Shown here in pieces: positions 6,827 to 10,503 of a DNA stretch of 10,503 bases. Source of the stretch: an uncultured Lachnospiraceae bacterium (GTDB lineage Bacteria > Bacillota > Clostridia > Lachnospirales > Lachnospiraceae); the NCBI GenBank assembly GCA_947631755.1, contig CANRMO010000078.1, positions 1 to 10,503 on the forward strand, in the 5' to 3' direction. Both the position numbers and the translations under genes were made by a program. Each line of letters opens with the position of its first letter. Position 1 is the first letter of the stretch. Under the pieces are notes generated by a model. It made no database searches. It was given only the letters and a program-made list of their open reading frames with translations, and had not been told where the DNA came from.

Positions 6827-7858
6827 TCACGAATATCCTGTGGAATATTTTGAGATATCTATAATAGTAATGTCCTTGTGGTACATTCCGCCAAAAGTTT
6901 TAACTGTCAATTCATCCTCAAGAGGCTGTCCCGTAAGCCATTTTACTATGGCTGCTGGAAGATTCACTCCTGCCATATGTGTAAAAGGATATCCCCCTCC
7001 AAAACGGGCGTTCATTTCTAACAGATACACGCCTTTGTCTGTCAGAAAACAATCCACGTCTAAATTAGCGATATGCCCTGACACTTTCCCTAACTTTTTT
7101 CCCAACTGCTTAACTTCTTCTTGCTCCACAACCATGGCACAATCTGTCTCCCCTGAACGCATGGAAATTTTCTTTTTCACCACGATCTGCAAGGTTTCCC
7201 CGTCCATGTTGTTTATAATATCTATCCCATATTCCTGCCCATTAAGTTTTTCCTGTATTAAAACACAATTTTCTATATCCGGGGAAGCTTCATATTTCAA
7301 ATAGGAATTTGTGATTTTTTTCCTGGTTTTTTGAAATAATATATCCAGTTCCAGTTCATTATCTGCCTGATACACTGCGAGCGAACCCATCCCCCACCTT
7401 GGTTTAATATATAATGGGTAATGAACTGTCCCCTGCTGCAGCGCTTTCTTTGCAGATTGTAATGATATGTATGTCGCAGGTGTCAGAATCTGGTTTTCCT
7501 GACAGAATTTATAACATTTCCATTTATCATTGCAGATTGCAATGGCGTCCTCATCGGACACTACAAGCCTAATCCCATTTTGTAAAAAGTATTCTTTATT
7601 TCTTGCTAAAACCGGTAAGTCTATATCAAACAAGGGAATCACGGCCTGAATTTTGTTCTTCCTGCAAAAATCCAACAGAAAAGGTATATAAGCGCTATCA
7701 TAGATTAAAGGAGTAATCACCGTGTTATCCGCATAATAAAATGCAGGAGAAAGCGGAGAGCTGTTGCCGGCAAAAACCTGTCCTTTGCTGCCCAGTGCCT
7801 CTTTAAAATAAGAAACCAAATATCCCCTTCTGCCTGCGGAAGTCAACAATATATTCAT
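6827..7858 (-). CDS. ATP-grasp ligase (carbamoyl-phosphate-synthase-like/PylC-like)
   Basis: The 343-residue protein begins with a Rossmann-like pre-ATP-grasp domain (ILLTSAGRRGYLV, 3-15) typical of CarB-like and PylC-like stand-alone ligases. The ATP-grasp core shows YIKPRWGMGSLAV at 150-162 with K152 for ATP phosphates, IQEKLNGQEYGIDI at 201-214, and LLEMNARFGGGYPFTHMAG at 279-297, where E281 and N283 bind Mg2+. Such enzymes activate a carboxylate as acyl-phosphate and couple it to an amine, or occasionally another nucleophile. The actual substrates cannot be read from sequence. It is the first gene of the minus-strand operon, with AAAGG about 7 bases before ATG 7858 and the promoter at 7921-7949. 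The 57-base gap to the decarboxylase supports a shared transcript. Its codons are A/T-rich compared with the neighbours outside the operon. Confidence 0.86.
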   Translation of the reverse strand: MNILLTSAGRRGYLVSYFKEALGSKGQVFAGNSSPLSPAFYYADNTVITPLIYDSAYIPFLLDFCRKNKIQAVIPLFDIDLPVLARNKEYFLQNGIRLVVSDEDAIAICNDKWKCYKFCQENQILTPATYISLQSAKKALQQGTVHYPLYIKPRWGMGSLAVYQADNELELDILFQKTRKKITNSYLKYEASPDIENCVLIQEKLNGQEYGIDIINNMDGETLQIVVKKKISMRSGETDCAMVVEQEEVKQLGKKLGKVSGHIANLDVDCFLTDKGVYLLEMNARFGGGYPFTHMAGVNLPAAIVKWLTGQPLEDELTVKTFGGMYHKDITIIDISKYSTGYS

Positions 7859-7920
7859 AGATTCCAGCCTTTCTGCATGATTTGGCTTTTTATTCCAAAC
7901 CCAGATATATTTTTATATAA

Positions 7921-7949
7921 ATTATATAAGAAAACGGGAGCAATGTAAA
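7921..7949 (-). promoter_or_regulatory. Sigma-A-type promoter of the ATP-grasp/decarboxylase/sulfotransferase operon
   Basis: On the minus strand TTTACA (7949-7944) and TATAAT (7926-7921) are separated by exactly 17 bases. That is five of six and six of six matches to the vegetative consensus. Transcription would start near 7914, giving a leader of roughly 55 bases before ATG 7858. No other good promoter was seen in the operon, so all three genes probably depend on it. Confidence 0.7.
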
Positions 7950-8013
7950 GGCTCAACAACTTCTTTTAGTGCCCATAATCTTGATGGAGAGCCTTGGCGG
8001 AAACATTTTTTCC

Positions 8014-8042
8014 TTGTGCGCGGAATTAATACTTGTTATAAT
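8014..8042 (+). promoter_or_regulatory. Extended -10 promoter of the FliB-like gene
   Basis: TATAAT at 8037-8042 is preceded by TG at 8034-8035 (extended -10). TTGTGC at 8014-8019 is a weak -35 at 17 bases. An interrupted inverted repeat, AATGT-ATAC-ACATT (8044-8057), lies at the expected transcription start and could be an operator. The promoter is divergent from that of the ATP-grasp operon. Confidence 0.6.
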
Positions 8043-8078
8043 GAATGTATACACATTGTTGAAGCTGCAAATGATTGA

Positions 8079-8096
8079 AAAGGAGATGGATCAGTG
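8079..8096 (+). promoter_or_regulatory. Ribosome site and GTG start of the FliB-like gene
   Basis: AAAGGAG (8079-8085) is 8 bases before GTG 8094. An ATG at 8086 begins a three-codon frame (Met-Asp-Gln) ending in the TGA at 8095, which overlaps the GTG. It sits directly on the ribosome site, so it is unlikely to be translated from it. The protein motif supports the GTG as start, because the conserved N-terminal region follows at once. Confidence 0.55.
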
Positions 8097-9257
8097 AACA
8101 TACGCTCAGATATTTATGATAAATTTTCCTGTATCGGGGGAGACTGCAGGAGAACATGCTGCGTCGGGTGGGGTGTTATGGTAGGGGATAAGACAAATGA
8201 ATTTTATCAGAATTTCCCGGGTGAATTTGGGGACTATCTGCGGGAAAACTTGTCGGAGACAGAGAAAGGAATTGCGATACGCATGACAGAGGAAAACCGC
8301 TGTCCGTTTCTTGATGAGGAGGGGCTGTGCCGGGTCTATCAGAACTGCGGGGAAGAACATATGAGCGATACTTGTAAAGAGTTTCCGCGAGTGGCAAAAA
8401 GGATAGGGGAGATTTCTTTTTTTGGGATTTCTCTGTCCTGTGAGGAAGTGCTCCAGATCATTTATAAGAAGAGAGAGCCTCTGTCTCTCGTCTGTGACTG
8501 GGAGACAGGATCAAGTGAAGAACTTCCAGGTGCCGTATTATACGCGATGTGGGCGGCGGAACTTTTGCAGGACTGTGATGTCCCATTCTGCGTCAGTCTG
8601 GGGACGGTGTTCTATACAGGGATGAATGCAGAGCGTTATCTTGTGGAAAAAGATTCCGTAAGGATGTCTCTCATTTTGAAAGAGGCGCCGAATGTGCTGG
8701 AACAGTTCAGAGAGATTAAAGAGACCTTTGACCGGAAACAATTGTACCAGACGGCAGAAAACCGAATTTTCCAGGTGGTGGATGCATTCTGTCAGATCGC
8801 AAAAATATCCGGATTGTATTATCCTGAATTTGTTTTGTGGGATGAGGAGGTGTTTGGTTACAGCGATGAGGAGCGCCATCTGCTCATCCGGGACTGCCTT
8901 GCGAGAAGAGGGGCAAACCGGGGGCATATGGAATACATGCGCCGTCTGGCATCCGCTTTCTTGCTGGCCCGGGCTGGCTGTTTGCAGACAAAAGAGGAGG
9001 TGGAGGAGTGGCTCTTCGAAAAGTTTGCGAATTACATGATTCTTGCGGCCGTCCTGCCGCTTATCTGGCAGGATACAGTAGTGCAGGACAGGGAATATTT
9101 TTCCCGCCTTGCCTGTCTGGGAAGGCTGTTTGAGCACTCGGATCTGATGCATAAATTTGTCTCGCCGGTGATACAGGATCTGTTTCACCCGGATGTGATG
9201 GCGTATGTGTTTGTCTATATGGTGCTTTTTGACGCCGATTTTTTTGAGGCGGAATAA
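8094..9257 (+). CDS. fliB: FliB-like flagellin lysine-N-methylase family protein
   Basis: FliB of Salmonella methylates lysines of flagellin. Homologues are widespread in clostridia, including species without obvious flagella, and there their substrate is untested. The 387-residue protein, close to the family length of about 400, carries the Cys-rich signature: C13, C18, C22 and C23 at the N-terminus (CIGGDCRRTCC), then C70, C79, C85 and C94 in the stretches RCPFLDEEGLC and SDTCKEFPR. These eight cysteines probably bind a metal cluster, by analogy with the CxxxCxxCC (YkgJ-like) family. The C-terminal two-thirds is mostly helical with no recognisable motif. No flagellin or flagellar gene is in the window, so the gene name rests on family membership only. 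It is the first gene of a transcript that continues into the tautomerase 23 bases later. Confidence 0.8.
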   Translation: MNIRSDIYDKFSCIGGDCRRTCCVGWGVMVGDKTNEFYQNFPGEFGDYLRENLSETEKGIAIRMTEENRCPFLDEEGLCRVYQNCGEEHMSDTCKEFPRVAKRIGEISFFGISLSCEEVLQIIYKKREPLSLVCDWETGSSEELPGAVLYAMWAAELLQDCDVPFCVSLGTVFYTGMNAERYLVEKDSVRMSLILKEAPNVLEQFREIKETFDRKQLYQTAENRIFQVVDAFCQIAKISGLYYPEFVLWDEEVFGYSDEERHLLIRDCLARRGANRGHMEYMRRLASAFLLARAGCLQTKEEVEEWLFEKFANYMILAAVLPLIWQDTVVQDREYFSRLACLGRLFEHSDLMHKFVSPVIQDLFHPDVMAYVFVYMVLFDADFFEAE

Positions 9258-9280
9258 AAATATATAAGGAGGGACCAATC

Positions 9281-9612
9281 ATGCCATTTATTGATTCAAA
9301 AATTACGCTTGCCCTGGAGGAAAAGCAAAAAGAGGACATTAAGTCAAAGTTTGGGGAGGCGATCGGGCTCATGGGAAAATCTGAGAATTTTCTCATGGTC
9401 GGTTTTGAGGACAATTACGATCTGTATATGGGCGGGAATAAATTAGATAAGGGAGCTTTTGTTTCCGTCCGCGCTTTTGGCCAGGTAAATCCGTCGGCCT
9501 GTGATAAAATGACGGCAGAGATCTGCAAGATTCTGGAAGAGGAGCTGGTTCAGGCGTCTATGTGACCTATCAGGGGATCAGTGACTGGGGCTGGAATGGT
9601 TCAAATTTCTGA
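9281..9612 (+). pseudogene. MIF/phenylpyruvate-tautomerase-family gene with -1 frameshift
   Basis: The frame from ATG 9281 gives 94 residues ending at TGA 9563-9565. It begins MPFIDSKITL, so Pro2 becomes the N-terminal catalytic proline of the tautomerase superfamily after Met removal, and it contains FLMVGFEDNYDLYMGG, as in bacterial MIF-like proteins. The expected C-terminus is missing from this frame. It follows in the frame one base back: codons from 9556 read VYVTYQGISDWGWNGSNF and stop at TGA 9610-9612. Joined, the protein would be about 110 residues, near the family norm of about 112-115. One base (or 1+3n bases) is therefore lost near 9550-9556, or the sequence has an error there. No slippery heptamer is visible, so programmed frameshifting is unlikely. 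The truncated protein would lack the C-terminal strand that joins subunits of the trimer. A strong AAGGAGG (9266-9272) precedes the start by 8 bases. Confidence 0.8.
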
Positions 9613-9689
9613 TTTTTGCGGATAAATTTCTCTTTTTGGGAAATCCTTACTTTATATATATGTAAATATACAGGAAGCGAGGTTTTTTC

Positions 9690-10124
9690 ATGGAGAGAAG
9701 AGATACGATAGAGCTGTTAAGGGAGATTGATAACGGCTGCCGGATGGCTGTTTCCAGTTTTGAGCAGATGCAGGAGTTTGACCTCCGGGCGGACTTGCTG
9801 GAATTACTGCACAAATATGAGGACAGGCACTGCCAGATGCAGGATGAGGCGGCAGAGCTGCTGCATGAGCTGGGCGAGGAGGGCAAGACGCCAAACCCTA
9901 TGGCAAAGGCGATGTCATGGATCACCACAGAGGCTAAAATGGGCATGAAAGAGGATGCCACACAGGCCGCCAAAATCATGATGGATGGCTGCAATATGGG
10001 CATTCAGTCCATTGGTGAGGCCATCAGCAAATATCCTTCCGCTTCGGACGGCAGCGTAAAGCTGGCCCGCAAATTGATCAAGTCAGAAGAAGATTTTATG
10101 GCAGAAATAAAAGAATATTTGTAA
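9690..10124 (+). CDS. Small helical ferritin-like protein (DUF2383-like), function unknown
   Basis: The 144-residue protein is predicted all-helical and cytosolic. It resembles the ferritin-like four-helix proteins found in clostridia and proteobacteria (DUF2383/PA2169 type), though I recognise it only loosely. It has internal two-fold similarity: IDNGCRMAVSSF at 13-24 is echoed by MDGCNMGIQSIG at 98-109, about 85 residues apart, as expected for a bundle built from two helical hairpins. Candidate metal ligands include E44 and H47 in the KYEDRH stretch, and E53, but the classic ExxH pairs of ferritins are not obvious. ATG 9690 has GAGG at 9679-9682, 7 bases upstream. It is separated from the tautomerase by 77 AT-rich bases that could hold a promoter, and it is followed by a strong terminator, so it may be a single-gene unit. 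Two overlapping frames on either strand are shadows. Confidence 0.65.
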   Translation: MERRDTIELLREIDNGCRMAVSSFEQMQEFDLRADLLELLHKYEDRHCQMQDEAAELLHELGEEGKTPNPMAKAMSWITTEAKMGMKEDATQAAKIMMDGCNMGIQSIGEAISKYPSASDGSVKLARKLIKSEEDFMAEIKEYL

Positions 10125-10205
10125 ATCAACATTTTTATGCCACAAATTACTGCTACTATAGCTACAGTGGTTACTAAGTAACTACTACTCCCACCCTATT
10201 ATACG
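10125..10205. other. Spacer with short inverted repeat before terminator
   Basis: This 81-base spacer holds a run of CTAC/TACT-like short repeats and a perfect inverted repeat GTTACT-A-AGTAAC at 10170-10182. No ORF or RNA gene is apparent. The repeat could be a binding site or an mRNA 3' structure. Confidence 0.3.
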
Positions 10206-10242
10206 ATGAAAAACACCCTGCCGCGTGCGGGGTGTTTTTCAT
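10206..10242 (+). terminator. Strong rho-independent terminator (possibly bidirectional)
   Basis: A 16-bp stem pairs 10206-10221 with 10227-10242 around a five-base loop (CGCGT), with one G-U pair. The left arm starts ATGAAAAACACCC and the right arm ends GGTGTTTTTCAT, so the T-run forms part of the stem base and the mirrored A-run could serve the opposite strand. It ends the helical-protein gene and insulates the next gene. Confidence 0.85.
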
Positions 10243-10296
10243 TAACCGTTGGCTGGAAAATAAAGTGAATTTTGTGTGGAAATGGCGAAGTTAGTG

Positions 10297-10318
10297 TGAT
10301 ATACTTAAACTAAGTATA
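10297..10318 (+). promoter_or_regulatory. Extended -10 promoter with overlapping inverted repeat (candidate operator)
   Basis: TG at 10297-10298 plus TATACT at 10300-10305 form an extended -10, and no good -35 is at the right distance. A perfect 8-bp inverted repeat TATACTTA-AAC-TAAGTATA (10300-10318) overlaps the -10 and the start region. A repressor bound there would block transcription. ATG 10365 is about 60 bases downstream. Confidence 0.45.
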
Positions 10319-10364
10319 CGCAGATTTAATTGAATAAGCAGTAAAACGATATTGGAGGGAATAT

Positions 10365-10503
10365 ATGAAAAGGTATATGCCAAAGGCCATAGCAGTGGTA
10401 TTGTCCATGGGCATGACAATGTCTCTTGTGACAACATCAGTAGATGTGGACGCAGCTAAGAAGGTTAAGCTTTCGAAAAAATCTGTAACACTTGCAATTG
10501 GCA
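10365..10503 (+). CDS. Secreted protein, probably Ig-like (Big2) domain, partial at window end
   Basis: Only 46 codons are in the window. The start ATG 10365 has GGAGG at 10354-10358, 6 bases upstream. The N-terminus is a signal peptide: basic MKRYMPK, a hydrophobic core (AIAVVLSMGMTMSLVTTS) and a likely cleavage site after the VDA of DVDAAKK. The mature start, KKVKLSKKSVTLAIG, reads like the first strand of a bacterial Ig-like group 2 repeat ('kxxLsxkslxLxvG'), common in surface proteins of clostridia. The domain call rests on about 15 residues. The product should be exported and may bind the wall or act as an adhesin or surface enzyme. Confidence 0.7.
   Translation, partial: MKRYMPKAIAVVLSMGMTMSLVTTSVDVDAAKKVKLSKKSVTLAIG

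Noticed and set aside
8538..9278. Long minus-strand frame of 246 codons opposite the FliB-like gene
   Set aside because: It is antisense to a motif-confirmed gene, its composition is His/Arg/Pro-rich shadow-like, and it has no ribosome site.
9550..9565. Programmed -1 frameshifting in the tautomerase
   Set aside because: No X-XXY-YYZ slippery heptamer and no downstream hairpin or pseudoknot are evident, and the family is not known to use frameshifting.
9636..9664. TTGGGA-17-TATGTA as promoter of the small helical-protein gene
   Set aside because: Both boxes match the consensus poorly, and the AT-rich tract offers many equal alternatives.

Overview
The window looks like a chromosomal stretch of a gut-type clostridial Firmicute, most likely Lachnospiraceae-like. 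This is inferred from strong AGGAGG-type ribosome sites, short intergenic spacers, a FliB-family protein, a MIF-like tautomerase and the start of a secreted protein reading into what looks like a bacterial Ig-like (Big2) repeat. No RNA gene, transposase, CRISPR array or phage gene was seen, and no gene-free stretch exceeds about 240 bases.

Region A (1-4482, plus strand, GC-rich) is the right part of a surface-glycan gene cluster. It opens with a 38-codon remnant resembling the C-terminal end of a sugar C-methyltransferase. Then follow a Rossmann-fold NAD(P) oxidoreductase, a LicD-family phosphotransferase with a long extra C-terminal tail, an extended-SDR sugar epimerase/dehydratase, and a LicC/TarI-like nucleotidyltransferase whose start overlaps the epimerase stop (ATGA). 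Together they suggest synthesis of a nucleotide-activated donor and transfer of its phospho-group onto a glycan. The transferred group cannot be named from sequence.

Region B (4504-7858, minus strand, markedly AT-rich) is a three-gene operon reading toward region A. In order of transcription it encodes an ATP-grasp ligase, a fold-III PLP-dependent decarboxylase related to diaminopimelate decarboxylase, and a sulfotransferase. It has its own good promoter (TTTACA-17-TATAAT) at 7921-7949. Its base composition contrasts sharply with both flanks, so it was probably acquired separately. Amide-bond formation, decarboxylation and sulfonation make a plausible small pathway for a modified amino-acid compound or glycan substituent. 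This is the best candidate here for an undescribed system.

Region C (8014-9612, plus strand) starts from an extended -10 promoter and holds a FliB-like lysine-N-methylase homologue (GTG start), followed 23 bases later by a MIF/tautomerase gene. The tautomerase carries a -1 frameshift: the missing C-terminal segment, ending in WGWNGSNF, continues in another frame just past the premature stop.

Region D (9690-10503) contains a small helical, ferritin-like protein with an internal half-repeat, a strong bidirectional-looking terminator, and the promoter, possible operator and first 46 codons of a secreted Ig-like (Big2) protein that runs off the window.
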